A DNA stretch of 64,000 nt from Diprion similis (lineage: Eukaryota; Arthropoda; Insecta; Hymenoptera; Diprionidae): assembly GCF_021155765.1 (NCBI RefSeq), contig NC_060112.1, positions 13,330,001 through 13,394,000 of the forward strand, in the 5' to 3' direction. The notes beneath the pieces are model-generated. The model saw only the letters and a program-made list of their open reading frames with translations. It ran no database searches and was not told where the DNA came from. Made by a program: the position numbers and the translations under genes. Below, one piece after another: positions 11,674-24,300 of the stretch; the stretch's first letter is position 1; every line of letters starts with the position of its first letter.

Positions 11674-12660
11674 CTCATTTTGCGTCACAGCCACAATGTC
11701 TTGAAGTAATTTCAAAGATTACCTCAAAAAAGTTGTGGCCATGCAACCCCTTATACAAATTTACAAAGGCCGTGGAAAGTTATTTAAATTTGATAACATC
11801 ATGGTAGGGGCTATTCTATTAAAGTATATTTCCTAGCTATTTCTCCTGATTGAAACTCTATTCTTTCGCAATCTCTATACGGTGTTGACGTCCTCTAGCG
11901 TGAAACCTAAACTAAACGCTTCAAGAGCATTTCTAAATGTATTTTTTTTTTCTCTGATTGGATGGATTTTTACGAACGTGCACTCATTACATTTACGATT
12001 TACAAGTTACTGCACCGATAATAGATACTTACTACGTCTATTCTTCACTGAAATACGCGTAGATGACAGTTTTCGAAATACTTGACGTGACAAAGGAAAT
12101 GAATCTTTTGTTTCTAATTTTTATTTAAACTCAAATTTATAATTTTTTTACGAGTCAATAACTGTCTGCACCGACTATCGGAAAGTCGATGATCCTCAAC
12201 AAGAGTTCATCTTTTATTGTTAATGAGTAGAATATACCAATCAACTAAAATTGTAGCGTTGCTCTACGAGCACGATAAAAAATTCGGCAGTGATTATAAT
12301 CGCTATCAAAGTAAAAAGATTTTCACCTTGAATTTTTTAGATCTCTTAAGCATTTCGTTCAATAAAGAGACCATAGTGTCTATCGGACAGTTAGTTACTT
12401 TTAACTAGTACAGTAATTGATTAGTTATGTTGAGTTTGAGCGATTACATGGCTTCAAAGTTATCTATCGCCTACCTAGTGTTCTTGTCTTTAATCACTAA
12501 TTATTTTTTCTTCATATGAAACCACACTGGATGTAACTGCAGAATACATCTTATACATTAGTTAAACTATATGTTTATATTCACAAAAAATTTACCAGCA
12601 AAAAACACATGGTTTTTTCGTTTAATGTATGTGTGTTTTTTAATGATATATATGTGTATT

Positions 12661-12751
12661 ATGGTCCATTTACCACAAGGTGCAGCCACATATGTATTGG
12701 TATTTAGAAAACTGTTAAAATATGAATGTATCATGTGGTAAAATGTACCAT
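12661..12751. repeat. Inverted repeat / hairpin, possible small MITE
   Basis: ATGGTCCATTTACCACA at 12661-12677 is repeated inverted at 12734-12751 (TGTGGTAAAATGTACCAT), about 17 paired positions with one mismatch and one bulge. The total length of 91 bases suits a tiny MITE remnant or an RNA hairpin in the robo 3' UTR. Confidence 0.55.
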
Positions 12752-14258
12752 TTTAACATCGTACTCACATTCTCACTTATCTGTCAGGACACGCTTATAC
12801 ACATTACTGATTACATAATACACCTCATATCCCTTAACAACTACGGCGCATATATTAATAATAATAATAATTAATGTGTTAATTATATACTAATGACTAA
12901 ACTTGTTAATCAACTTTGTACAATGTATACAAAAACCATCTGATATGATTATACACTTACATCGTTATTGTTACCGTAATATTTTATAATATATTATATT
13001 ATAAGTATATTCGTTTTGGAAGAGATACACGTTGATTACTTCATTTTAGTAAAATTATTTTTTAATTTCCTTACGAGTTAGGAACGTTATATCGAAAATA
13101 ATATCCATTATTTTTCGTGGCAGTTGAGAATGTACACGTTTTTGAAAATAAATGCCACCTTCTCGTTACACATATCAAAGTTTTATCCATTATTACAGTA
13201 GCTGTTCAGTTACATGAAATAATAAGGAGGCTATAGTATAATAACTTGTATAGAAATTGCTTTGGAATTATAAGTCATCTTGAAACTTGTCAAGGTACCT
13301 AAATTCCAACAATCATAATCGTGTTAGGTGTAAAATTAAAAATATTGGATGGGAGAAAACTTCATATTTATAAAATAAAAGCATTCAACAATACGCACGT
13401 CTTCTGTTGAAACTATTTTTTCAAGTTTTATTCATGTATTGCTTAGATATTGGCATTACTCCTTTTTCCCTCGTACTTATTCCACATTCTCAACAATGGT
13501 ACTTAAGTAAGTTATGCGGAAATCCACCTTTACTACGAAACATAAATTGTGGATTTCTTTCAGATCTTGATCAGTCTATGAAAATTTCTCACAACGAAGA
13601 GATTTATATGCTCTCGCGTGTCAATTATTTCGAATAATTTTTAAAGCACTCGGCGTGTTGGGCTTCGTTATTGTGTGTATTTCTTCTTACTACTACGAGC
13701 GTATCTTAAATTAAACTTAATAAGAAATCGCCAGCCAAAAATAATATTAGTACTTAAAATTCTACTGGGAAAATAATTATAAGTTAGCGTAACAAATGTA
13801 ATTACTTTGAAATGTTTGTGAGATTTTCCAATGGACAATCCCATTGTGAAATACTAAAATTAAGTCGAGGCTATTTATTATTGTTCATTTTATTCATCAT
13901 AACTTAACGCTCGTTTGCATAAACCTTCGAAATTCCACCCGTAAGAAGAATATTAGAAAGCTTGATTCTTCAAACGTAGGAAGGTAGAATGGAAAGAATA
14001 TCTCTTAATAGTCACTTTTAAATCATGGAACCATTCGGATACAGAGACTGTTTCTACGCGAGGTATTCGACTATTGACAATCGGTGAAATTCGTTTAATC
14101 AATTTCGCTAGTTACTCGTGAGTTACTAGTAACTGCTGAATGGTAAAAGTCCTTATCTAATTGTAAGTTGAATTATTAAACCCAATGGTTCCACCAATAA
14201 TCGTTTTGACCTTACACAACCACACATTTTTCGCTCAAACTCCGGTAGTTTATGTCGT

Positions 14259-14437
14259 TTAGCTTTCGCGGTGATCGCTCAGTCGGTTGGACTCCGATGG
14301 AGCAATGGGATTATTCGCCCCCAGGAAAACGCTGTTCAGTTTGTTGTATCTCTGGCTACCCGAGCTGCTCATCGTGTTGGAGGCCGACGAGTTGTGCTGG
14401 GGGTAACCACTCGCTCTTGGAAAGCCAGGAACCTTGT
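14259..14437 (-). CDS. robo1: robo terminal coding exon
   Basis: After acceptor TTTTTTCAG the frame reads [40 protein letters not shown] and [10 protein letters not shown], then TAA. It has the Ser-rich composition of a Robo C-terminus and joins the previous exon in phase 1. Reading through the 97-base intron instead gives a different, less plausible tail ending at 14356. Confidence 0.82.
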
Positions 14438-17400
14438 CTGAAAAAATTAATAAAACAGTCGATTATATTTTCAGTGCGACGGATAATAAACACATCTGCA
14501 ATCCGAGATGACGTTGGTACTCCGTTGAACCTACCTTTGCTACGGTTGTGCCTGTGATGTTCCTGGGAGTTGGAGGACCCGCATTGTCTCTGAGGAATGC
14601 AGGAATAATTGCTGTCACTGCTGTAAGTCGGCGACGGTGGTCTGTTGGTCCGTCTCCTTGGGCTTCTGTTGCTCCTGTTCCTGGATCCGCCCCTGTTGTG
14701 AGCGCACCCGGGAGCAAACTGGTTGTTGTACTCCATGGTGTCGGCGTACAGACAGCTGGACTCCGAGCAGGAACAGCACATGTCAGAGTGCGTGTTTGAG
14801 TCGCACGATTTTCTGTCCCACTCGTCGTTATCCGGCTGATAAAGATTGTCGTTTCTAAACATCTCCTCGTTGTGTCGATAAACTTCGTCGTTTAACGTCG
14901 TATGATCCAGATGTGAGTTCGGATGATTCGTACGATTGAAGCTGTCATGGGTTCTATAATCTTCGGGGTGTCCATTCTGGTGACCGTATATTACCGATCC
15001 GCTCTCATATTCGTTCTCTTGATTTTTGTAATCGTAGTGGTTGAAGCCTTGCGGGAAAGACGGGACGGGTGGGGGGTTCGTCTGTGGAGGTAAAGTAGTG
15101 TACCTTCCCTGCGGAAGGTTTCCGTGGTTCGCCCCCTCGATTGATCCGTGACCGTTCCACGGCGTAGGCGATGGGGAATAACTGTTGCCTACTCTCACAG
15201 GCGGAGTTGGCGGACTCTGTGAATTTGCCGACGCCGAACCATCCAGGTCATTCGGGACGATTCGTTTAGCCAAATGTGGACTAAAAGCGGCCGCGGGCGC
15301 CTGTATCCTCGTTGAAAGTGAGGTTCCTGGGGGTGGCGGGTGCTCCGGAGGAGGCGGTAACATGTCGCACCAGTTCGGCATACCCGGCTGAGTATCGTTC
15401 AGGGGGATTCGGTACTGCGGTCTTCTCTGAATTTCCATATTCTCGTCGGTGTATACACTGCTGGCATTGTCGCTGCTTGGCGACATCGTTGACTTGTTGT
15501 GATCCTGGTTAGAATCTAAACTCGAATAGTCTGGCTTGACGCAAGAGTCGCTAGAGTTTGATTTCTGTCCGCTATTCTCCATGGAGTCGGGACTCCGACT
15601 ACCGACGCACAGCGTTGTTGTTGCGTACGGTTCTGGCGGAGCTTGGAGCTGTTTCCTCGCGTTGTAAAACGTCGTCAGATTCACTTCAGCGTATTCCGAG
15701 CCGGGAATCGCCACGACACCAGGTGCCAACATTTGTTGATTATTTAATAATTTCGTCTCGCAGTCCTTGTCGTTCGCACTTTGGAGTGTGCTCGTTGGTT
15801 TCCAGCCGCGATCTAGCCATAAAGTATCTTTGTTCAACTGGCATATGTCGTTGGCCGTACCCACGGGCACGTTCAAGTGTCCGAGTTGCTTGCTCATGGC
15901 CTGTCTTCTCCTCATGTATAGCGCACCTAGGAGAGCAGCGAAGATGGCGAACACCATCACGATCATCAGGATGAGGAACCACGTTTCCCTCACCACAGAT
16001 ATCCCCCCATGACTTGGGTCAGTTCTCGGGGGTAATTGAGTCAGTTGTCCGGGATCCATATTGAGAAGAGTTGGTCCAGAAAAGGGACCCATGCCAGCGC
16101 GTGTCAGCCCAGCAACTCGTGCCGTGTAAAGACCCCCAGTTGTCAAACTGTTTATGATTACAGACGTAGTTGAAGCATTCAACGACATCTGACCAAGGAT
16201 CTTGTTGCTGCTGTTGCTCTTGATTTGTATCTGTAAACCGAATGCACATGCGGTTGGAATGACGACTGCTGAAGAAAGTAGTCGAAGGCTAATGGCACCG
16301 AAGAGACAAGAGACAAAAATAAACATTTCTTACCTTGTATCCGACAAGCTGCCCGTTTTGTTCCGGTTTGGGGGGTGGCGACCATCTGACGAACGCTGAA
16401 GTCATGTTGATCATGCCGACATGAACATTTTCCGGGGCTCCAGTCGGGGCATCTTCCAAAGTCGTCGCAAGCTTAACATTGCTAGGCCTTCCTTCGATTG
16501 TTTTGTAAAATGGCACCAAGAAGAATTCGTATTGCGTGTATTTTTTCAGATTTATTAGCACATAACTCGTAGCACCAGCATTTAGAACGGTGACCATCTG
16601 ATATTCAGGTTTATTAGAAACCTCACGATAACGTATATAGAGGCCTTCCACCAAATCTGCAGCACCAAGAATCTAAAAGAAACGCGAGTGTGATGTATTG
16701 CCAAGAAAATAAATCACAGTTTCGTTACCATTAATGATTGGACAAAATTCTTAGTATACTCACATCCCACATGATTTTTACGGCAGTACTAGTTAGAGGC
16801 TGAACTTCTCTCAAGTGCAAAATTTCACTGTTCAAGCGGTCCCTGGCTCGTATCAATACAATTGGTGGGACGGAATTTTGATTGACGCTGGTTGTATGAG
16901 CGCTGTCTGAAAGTGGCCCAGGCAATGAGAGACCATGGCTGTTTTCGGCACGAACTAAGAAGACGTAGCTGGTATCCGGTTTCAGGTCAGTTACCTATGA
17001 CGAAATTGTTAGTTTGTGATTTATGGCAGTCATGTATCAGTTTAACGATAGATTAGCTCCAACTAGTCATCAAGCGATGTTACGACTGCGTTGGAGGTGG
17101 GTTTAAAAGCGGGTCATAAAGAACTTACGGTGTACGTGTCATCAGTGATTCCCGTAGCGGCAACAACCCATCCAGTGTTCAAATTGCTGCTAAAGTACTC
17201 GATGTTGTATCCGATGATCGGGCTCTGTCCCTCGTGTCCAGGACTCCATGTGAGGGTAACAGAGTTGCTCGTGGTGTTAACAATTCTTGGTTTGCTTGGG
17301 TTTTGGGGTAATGCCGACATGTCAGGTGTCCGATGCAGAGACGTGGACGTGCTGACGCTCAGCGTTGCCGACCACGACGTGTTTCCCGATTCCGAAGAGG

Positions 17401-20400
17401 CGATGCAGGTGAAAAGACCGGCGTCGCTCGACTGCAAGTCGTTGATGAACAGAGTACCGTTGCTAGCCATTGTTATCCGACTTCCAAGGTTCACCAAAAC
17501 TCCATCTTTGTGCCAATGAATCCGAGGTGTTGGAGTGCCGACAACTCGGCATGGCAGTGAGGCGGTACTTTGAAGCTGCAGAGTTTGGTTCGCTGGTCCC
17601 AATTCTATTATTGGCGGAGGAGATTCTTCGGCGGATGTAACCTACTCACGCATGCAACGCGTTAGAAGCATGAAGCACACATTGGAGAGTCTGAAGGACG
17701 GGAAAATCGGAATACAAACCTCAAGGAAGACAGTGGCAGTACTGGCTCCGGCTTGACTTATCGCACTGCAAACGTAGTGACCTTCGTCCTTGCGAACAGC
17801 CTTCTTTATGTTCAGACTTCCGTCCTCTGTTACCGTATAACGTCCTTGATAAACGTTGCCCGGGAACATCAATTCCTGCGACCCTTCCCGGGTCCAGAAT
17901 ATCGAGGGTTTTGGTGCCCCACGAGCGGCACAGGCGAAGGAAACGTCCGACCCTGTGCTCACCGCTTCATCTTTTGGAAAGTGTGCGAAGACTGGGCGAG
18001 CTGTGGTGAGAATAAAATTTTGTATTGAGGAAAAAATTCATTTTCTAGAAACTTTATCAATTGTATGATTATGTAAACTCACAGTGAACAGTCAGAGTGG
18101 CATTGGCACTTATGGCGCCAACGCTGTTCTCAGCATCGCAGATATACGTTCCTTGGTCTTCGGTGGTGACGCGTTCTATTCGAAGACTCTTGTCGTCCAA
18201 AATGTTAGCCCTGCCGATTGGCATCTTGCCGTCCGTCCGACGCCAGAGAATTTCCGGAGGTGGATCTCCGCCAACATGGCATGCGAATTCCGCGGTTTGA
18301 TCAGTTAGAATTGTCTGGTTGCTGGGCATGGCTAAGAAGTATGGTTTTACTGAAAGGAAAGAATTTCATCGTTCAAAATTAATTCCCTGGAGCGTTTCTT
18401 TAATCAAAAGGCACACTGCTTCACTCGCTAAACGTCTGCTTACCGTGGACAGTGAGGGTAGCAACGGCAGACACCCGGAAACCGACCATATTCTGCGCGA
18501 CGCATTGGTATTTCCCTTGGTCTGTCTGTCTGACGTCGGATATCATAAGATTGCCGCCGTCAACGAGACTGACTCTGAAACGAGAGAAAAAGAGTCCATT
18601 GGTACATAACAAAAGGCAGGACCATGAAGTCTATTGAGAAAATTTCAGGGTGTGAAATACCTTTCGACTCGAGCGTATAACGAGAGAGGGTATCATGAAT
18701 ACGGAAATATCCAAAACGGACGTATTTAAAACTGCTTTGATAAGACCAAGCTATACCGCTCCTGTCGGTTCAGCCCTTTTGGGACTATGGGAAAATAAAT
18801 TAGATACTGTACACCATGGCAGAGATAATGTTTCAGAGGATGGTCAGGTGGCAGAAACAGCCCATTCTGAAACGACGTACCTCGACTGCATATCCTAGGA
18901 TTTCTCACATACGTAGGTATGTGAGTATGGTATACAGTAGACATTGGAATGCCAGAGTACCGGGCTCCATAGAGTGTGCAGTGTATGCGCAGTCTACACG
19001 AACCGTGGCGACGGTCGGACCGACAATGGCGTAGAATTAATAGGTTCCCGATTGTGTCCTCTAATTTATAGTATCAATTAATTCCAGTGGCGGTGTGCGA
19101 ATCCCCCGAGTCGTGAGCCCACGCCAATGGAAGCGGATTTAATTTCTATTAGTGAGTCTAATTTATTACCCATTCAACCTTCGGGCGAAGGGGCGATCTA
19201 TCAAAACAAAGGAAGAAACTGGTAAGAAAAAGGACTGGTGAGGAGGTAAAAAAGGGAAGTAAGGGAACCGTAACGAAAAGACGTGAAGTCAGATTAAACT
19301 TTAATTGCGTTGATCCATTGAGATTCGCGAGAGCAGATTCTGTCGCGAACGACGAAAGCCCACCGAGTTCCGTCCTTCAGGACCAGGAGGATCGTTATCG
19401 GAAGAAAAACGATAGACGGCCGAGGGGATGAGAATTGTGCCGCGAATCTCTCTAGCAGCTTTAAACCGTTCGTTCTTCTTTTCTTTTCTTTTTTTCTCAT
19501 ACCTTATCTTCGATTGCCCAAGGGAGACTTCGCCGTGGATTTGAAACGCGACCCCTGCTGCAGCACTCCCTTACTCCACTTTGGAACGCCTTCAAGATTA
19601 ATACGTATCGCATTGAAATGAGAGATGTATTTTGGTTAATGGAAGTGCGGAACTCTGCGCCAACGGTGAGATTAAGTGTGGCAAGGAATCAAGTTGACTG
19701 ATCGATAAGGGTATGATCGTTGCAGTGTAAGGAACTTATTCTCCGAATCGTTGGACAGGATTCTAGCTCAACGACTTTTATAACATCGATTGAACCAACT
19801 TTCTCAAACTTGGTCTTCACAAAGCACTCCGAGCACTTACAATCAGTTTCAAGTCTCATTGAACACCCACCTCTACACACCATCGAGTAGTTTACTCAAT
19901 TTCTGCTGCAGCGTTTCCTGCATCGGAACACAAATTATGCAACGATACTGCAGACGTACCTGTACCTCGACGCAAATCGCTGAATAATGCAAAGCCTACC
20001 TCTCCTTTTTCTCCTCTATCACCAAAAGACTCGGAAAAACACGGCATCGAACACAAAGCTAGCTACACCGCGCCCAGCCGATGTCTCTTGAAAAACTGAG
20101 ACTCGAGCGAAACGCGAAAATAACAGGCACAGTATCGACTTTTCTGTCGACCGGCTCACCGAGTGATGCATATGCGGCTTCGAGGACAATCGGGAAGAAC
20201 CAGCTACTATCCCAAATGCAGCGTCGGAATGACGACTCGGACGTCAACCTGATCCCGCCTTGCTTAGCTGTTTCCCGAGGAGCGATGCAACATGCAGGGA
20301 ACGACGGGTTTTGTATTAATTCTCGGATTCTCGCCAGGAGGGAATCTAAGTAATGACCGTGTCGCTCCTTTACTGAACGTGGACAAAGATAACGCACTGA

Positions 20401-21355
20401 GAATAATGGGACGACATCCTTTAGCGCCATTCTCATGCAAATACATGCCAGATTACGACGACGTTTCTGTCTTTGGATTATTCTCATTGGTCGCGGTTCT
20501 CTAAATCTTGGTTTCTATTGGACAGGAACCGATGGTTGTATACCTGTGTCTGTCTAGGCAAGCGGAGCTAAACCATGCAAGTCTGGATTTCCTTTGACCG
20601 TTTTAAGAAAAGAAGCAAAATTAATCATCCGAAATTATTCAGCTGCTGCATTTAGCATCTAGTCAATTATTTTATACTTTGGTATTTTTCTTCGTGCACA
20701 GTGCTCACCCAATGCCTATATACACCTTTTTTTTACTTCTCTCCAACTTTGCGAGATTATTTCCAAGAGTAATAATTCGAAGATCTCGGTGCCTATCTCT
20801 CCACAAAAAAGAAGCTACAACGTCTAGGGTTACCGGAATTTTAGCCGACCACCCTCGCAACCGGGATCGCGAGCCGACTGTGAAGTTTTCTGTTCTCCAA
20901 GGGCCGGTGAAGTTTCTGGTAACACGGACTCTGGACGTGTGAATTGTGTCCGCGCGGGTGTTATATCACTTTCGCACGACTGGTCGGATAAGATCTCGTG
21001 TTGTTCACTCGGTCTGGCAAAGAAAGCAACGCGAGAAAATTTCTCTCAAATTCAACTTCCCGAGCTTCGCCATAATAGGCTTAGCATACGTGTAGTTACA
21101 CGGCGTAACATTTGTCCGTGACATTCGGCTTCGAGTTTCGTCTTAATTTTCAACCGCAAGCAATTACGAGGCGGGAGATCTCAGTCCGTCTTCAAACTCA
21201 CCGTTTCGACGCCTCCAAATCGACGACGTTTCCGTTCTTCTTCCACTGGAGCGAAGGTTCCGGATTTCCTCGTGGTGGACCGCATTCTAAAAGTGCTGTT
21301 TCCCCAGCAGCGACTCGGGTGTTTTGTGGCTCGGCACGAAACTCGTCTCGTAGCA
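14259..21355 (-). CDS. robo1: Roundabout (Robo1-type) Slit receptor, 5' part missing from window
   Basis: Nine minus-strand coding exons in transcript order: 21355-21202, 18574-18444, 18349-18083, 18000-17720, 17641-17129, 16994-16764, 16672-16334, 16230-14535 and 14437-14259 (stop TAA at 14261-14259). They join in phase to about 1262 residues. Domain order is Ig2 to Ig5, three fibronectin III domains, a transmembrane segment (about 721-744 of the visible part, [20 protein letters not shown]) and a long Pro/Ser-rich tail. The tail carries CC0-like [13 protein letters not shown]1-like [10 protein letters not shown] and the Ena-binding CC2 motif [15 protein letters not shown]2 marks it as Robo1-type, since fly Robo2 and Robo3 lack CC2 and CC3. 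Family knowledge: Robo binds Slit through Ig1-Ig2 and signals midline repulsion through Ena and Dock. Ig1 and the signal peptide were not found at lower or higher coordinates; they must lie 5', beyond a very long intron. Confidence 0.95.
14535..16230 (-). CDS. robo1: robo exon: end of FN3-3, transmembrane segment and most of the cytoplasmic tail
   Basis: At 1696 bases this is the largest exon. It carries the end of FN3-3 ([20 protein letters not shown]), the membrane segment, a basic stop-transfer MRRRQ, GHLNV and the CC0, CC1 and CC2 motifs. A long Pro-, Asn-, Ser- and His-rich region with [10 protein letters not shown] and [13 protein letters not shown] follows, likely SH3-binding sites. 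The donor is AAAG|GTAGGT at 14534. Confidence 0.92.
16334..16672 (-). CDS. robo1: robo exon: FN3-2 and start of FN3-3
   Basis: [42 protein letters not shown] and [17 protein letters not shown] are recognisable Robo FN3 segments. The donor AAG|GTAAGA follows GYK and joins [10 protein letters not shown] of the next exon. Confidence 0.94.
16764..16994 (-). CDS. robo1: robo exon: end of FN3-1 and start of FN3-2
   Basis: It starts [20 protein letters not shown], the conserved end of FN3-1. It closes with the start of FN3-2 ([11 protein letters not shown]). The acceptor is CGTCATAG and the donor is GAT|GTGAGT. Confidence 0.92.
17129..17641 (-). CDS. robo1: robo exon: Ig5 and start of fibronectin III domain 1
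   Basis: [19 protein letters not shown] opens Ig5 ([19 protein letters not shown] to [19 protein letters not shown]). It is followed by the linker TSLHRTPD and the first FN3 domain ([19 protein letters not shown], then [10 protein letters not shown]). It is phase 0 at both ends. Confidence 0.94.
17720..18000 (-). CDS. robo1: robo exon: Ig4
   Basis: It begins [20 protein letters not shown] and ends [20 protein letters not shown], with [19 protein letters not shown] between. This is Ig4 with its Cys pair and Trp. The 78-base intron 17642-17719 joins it in phase to [14 protein letters not shown] in the next exon. Confidence 0.93.
18083..18349 (-). CDS. robo1: robo exon: Ig3
   Basis: One exon for a whole Ig domain: [40 protein letters not shown], then [20 protein letters not shown]. 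Both Cys and the core Trp are present. It is bounded by a 94-base intron 5' and an 82-base intron 3'. Confidence 0.94.
18444..18574 (-). CDS. robo1: robo exon: second half of Ig2
   Basis: It encodes [20 protein letters not shown], then [20 protein letters not shown]: the second Cys and C-terminal strands of Ig2. The motif [13 protein letters not shown] is highly conserved in Robo proteins. Acceptor CGTTTCAG, donor CACG|GTAAGC. Confidence 0.94.
18575..21201 (-). other. robo1: robo intron splitting Ig2
   Basis: A 2.6 kb intron between the two halves of Ig2, much longer than the 78-134 base introns downstream. No exon, RNA gene or repeat family was recognised in it. The open frames of up to 142 codons on either strand (for example 20059-20487) show no known domain. 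Confidence 0.7.
21202..21355 (-). CDS. robo1: robo exon: first half of Ig2
   Basis: The minus strand reads [19 protein letters not shown], then [20 protein letters not shown] and VVDLEASKR, matching the conserved start of Robo Ig2 with its first Cys and core Trp. The acceptor is TTTCAG at 21356-21361 and the donor is ACG|GTGAGT at 21201. The exon enters with two bases of a split codon and leaves with two, and it joins the exon ending at 18574 exactly (K-R-V-S-L-V-D-G-G). Confidence 0.93.
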
Positions 21356-24300
21356 CTGAAACAAAGCAGAAAAGGAAAAATTAGCGACTGAGTGAAGATC
21401 GGTTGAGAAACGCGTCTTTTCGGGGCAATCGAACAACGCTTTTTCTCAAACTGCTTCCTACCAGCGGGGGAGAATAAGCCGGAATGCCTGTTCTCCACAC
21501 GGAGAGGGAATCAAGGAGGAATGTACAGAAGCTTGTAACTGCTCTCTTGATTCAGAGTGCAAATCGATGGCAACACCATTTCTCAGAGTCCTTGACCGAT
21601 TCCATTGAGAAGTAAGTAAGGGAGCGGAGGTTTAGAGTCAACTTTCAGCCACCCCGTTCACCTTCCCAGTCCTGCACTTATCGGGCGCGACGTCGAATTC
21701 GCCGTACCTTGGCGCGAGGTGCAGGAGAGGTGATGCCGTTCTCGTTTATCGCCATTTCTGTCACCCCGACGTATACTATTACCATTTATCACCGGGTGGA
21801 CTTGGACCATTTAGGAAATGTTCCGGTGCGCGAGACGCTGCATCAGAGACGTGGCGAGAGATGAGAAGAGCGGATTTGGTGTTGCGTCGAGGGGGCGGAA
21901 AGGGGGAGCGAAGAAGAGTTTGGTGGAAGTCCCTTAAGGGTCTTCCCGTCCTAGGCATTCTGCTCAAGGCGCGAGGATGCATTGTGCCACCGGCCCCTTT
22001 AATCTGACTGCGCGGTGCATTGAAGGGTTGGTCCTGGACCCGGTTCTTCGGATGCTGGATGAGATGAGATCGAAGAAAGCCTCTGGGGGACTTCTGACTT
22101 TCGGGGTTCCTTAAATCAATGTCTTCCTTGCTGGCAGTGGGCGTGTCTGAGCCATAGACAGAAGTAGAGAGGAAAGGGGAGGAAAGGGGATGAGTGAATT
22201 CGGTGCCGAATTCAGGAAGGCTGCGGCGTGTCTTTTGGGACAATGTAACCTTTCGTTTGGAAATTGGATGAGAGCTGTTTCACTTTTCAATCTACATTTT
22301 CACGAAAACCGAACGTTTAATTAACCCTCTTCATTATTTTAGCGGGAGGTTTCGTTTTTGTATTAGATTTGTTCATTTTTCTTAACAAAAATTGGCTTTT
22401 TTCAATAGCGTTAAAAGCGCATGAGAGATTTCATCAGTGGTGAGCGAAGGCGGTATAAAAATTTTTCAAGTCCTCTCATCAATATCAATGTGAATTTCCG
22501 TAATGAGGCGTCAAACTTTATATGTATATATATATAATATACATCCATATGTGAATGGCGCAGGCCGCAACTGCACCGCATGCGGATGATTATTAGGCAA
22601 ATATTTATAAGTGTGAGTATATCTGGCATACGAATGTACCAGTGGGAATGAAGGCTCTCATTATTCTAGTATTCAGTGCTCGTAAAATAATGATCTTCGT
22701 TAATTAATTGTAAACGTTGGGACAGTTATGAGGTAAACTCTTGAAATTGAGATATTTCTTGGAAGCCTTTTGCAAAGAGGAGGCAGTAAGATTAATTCTG
22801 ATCCTTTGACTCTCCGTTCGTTGAATCTTGAGCGGCTTTAAGAATCTCGCTAATTGATACGTTACGTTTTAACGAGAGTGAATATTACATTTGTTGATTC
22901 GAACGGAGGGGTAATTGGGATGACGTTATAGCGGCTGAAATACCAAACGGTGTAATAATTTCTTTTGATCGTTGAAAACTCTAAATTATTTGCTTGCCAC
23001 TGGGTACAAGTATATAAGTCAGCCGTATAAAGTACTTACAAAGCAAAATTAGACGAACGTGAATCGACGTATTACTAAACAATTTATACGTTAATTCATG
23101 CTTTGATCTGAAGCACAATATGTACTTGGGAACCAAGGGCAATATTTTCGAATCTTTTTACTTCAACCTTGATTTTAAGATTGACGACGATTTTCGCCAC
23201 TTTTACGAGCAAGAAACGACTCGGTGAAAGACGACACGGTGAAACAATAATTAACGTGCTCGAGAATAGTTTTACCGTCAAGTCGTACTGCCGGAATCAT
23301 TATTCAGGGTGGCAACAGGAGTTTATACACCACCGTGGTGCAGTAACTTGCGAGTTATTTACTGTATCGTTAAAGTGTGTTCAAGCGCGCGCTGCAGCAT
23401 CTCATAACGACTCGCGCTAAGGGTCAACACTTAAATACTTAAGCCGGTATCACGTAATTGTAAATCGCATAACAGCGGGGAGCCTAGCTGGCCCTACAGT
23501 GAACACGCGTAGGAACACCACAGCAGCTTAGGAATAGGCGTATCCGACTCGGTCTTACTCGAGATTAGTTGGCGGTCGCGGTGCCGAGCTCAAGCTAGCT
23601 CGACCTGATCGATTGTAATTGTAAACCATTACAATTCGCCTAATGCCTGCAGGGTCGCAATTGGGGTCGAATCTGGTTAGAACTATAGGTGTAAGACTTC
23701 GGAGTGGGGAAGTTGGTTGAAACGGAAAGTTGATCCAGAGGTTATCTGATGCCTCATGGTAGTGTGGTTCACGGTAGGTCTTCCGATGGTTCGCACCGTG
23801 ATACTTGTACTCGCTTTATCATCGCTTAAGAAATGCGATATGGCTCCGCAGGTGCCTGCATAAATTTCCTGATTATGTGGATAGTTGTGTTGCATATCCA
23901 GCAGCCTTTATATATACATTAATGGCCATTTCAGTAACAACCGTTATATTACTACAGCTTGCAGACGGAGCGGTTCAGCACGAGAAGGATAAAGGGCCGT
24001 GAAATGAGCCGCTGTAGGTTCACCAGAACAAAAGGAAAGCCCTTCAGCTTTTGTAGCGGCGCTGGTCAGCGGCGTAGGTGTCGTTAATTAGAATTGGTCA
24101 TGAGTTTGAATTTTCCCCTTTTTTTTTTTTAATTCATTGGAAATTTATGTGTTTTTTTTGTCTGCTCTTTTTATATATTAACCAGCGCCGAGGGGTGGTG
24201 ATGTGTTCGGCGGGGGAGCTTTTATATTTCTCGCACATACCTGGCAGCCATCTAACTCGACTTGCGCACAAAGGAAAACGATGAAAATCTCCATAAAAAC

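Larger units (their letters stand above)
9883..14258. other. AT-rich interval between convergent SelS and robo genes
   Basis: It holds the SelS 3' UTR and, on the minus strand, presumably the 3' UTR of robo. Several TTTATT motifs (AATAAA on the minus strand) occur, for example near 13870, so the robo 3' end is not fixed. It includes a TG-rich stretch (10770-10820), two inverted repeats (11591-11673 and 12661-12751) and very AT-rich runs (12840-13060). Open frames of 60-75 codons inside it are AT-rich and unlike known proteins. No RNA gene was recognised. Confidence 0.5.

Noticed and set aside
15185..15974. Plus-strand open frames opposite the robo tail (for example 15558-15974)
   Set aside because: They are antisense shadows of the GC-rich robo coding exon.
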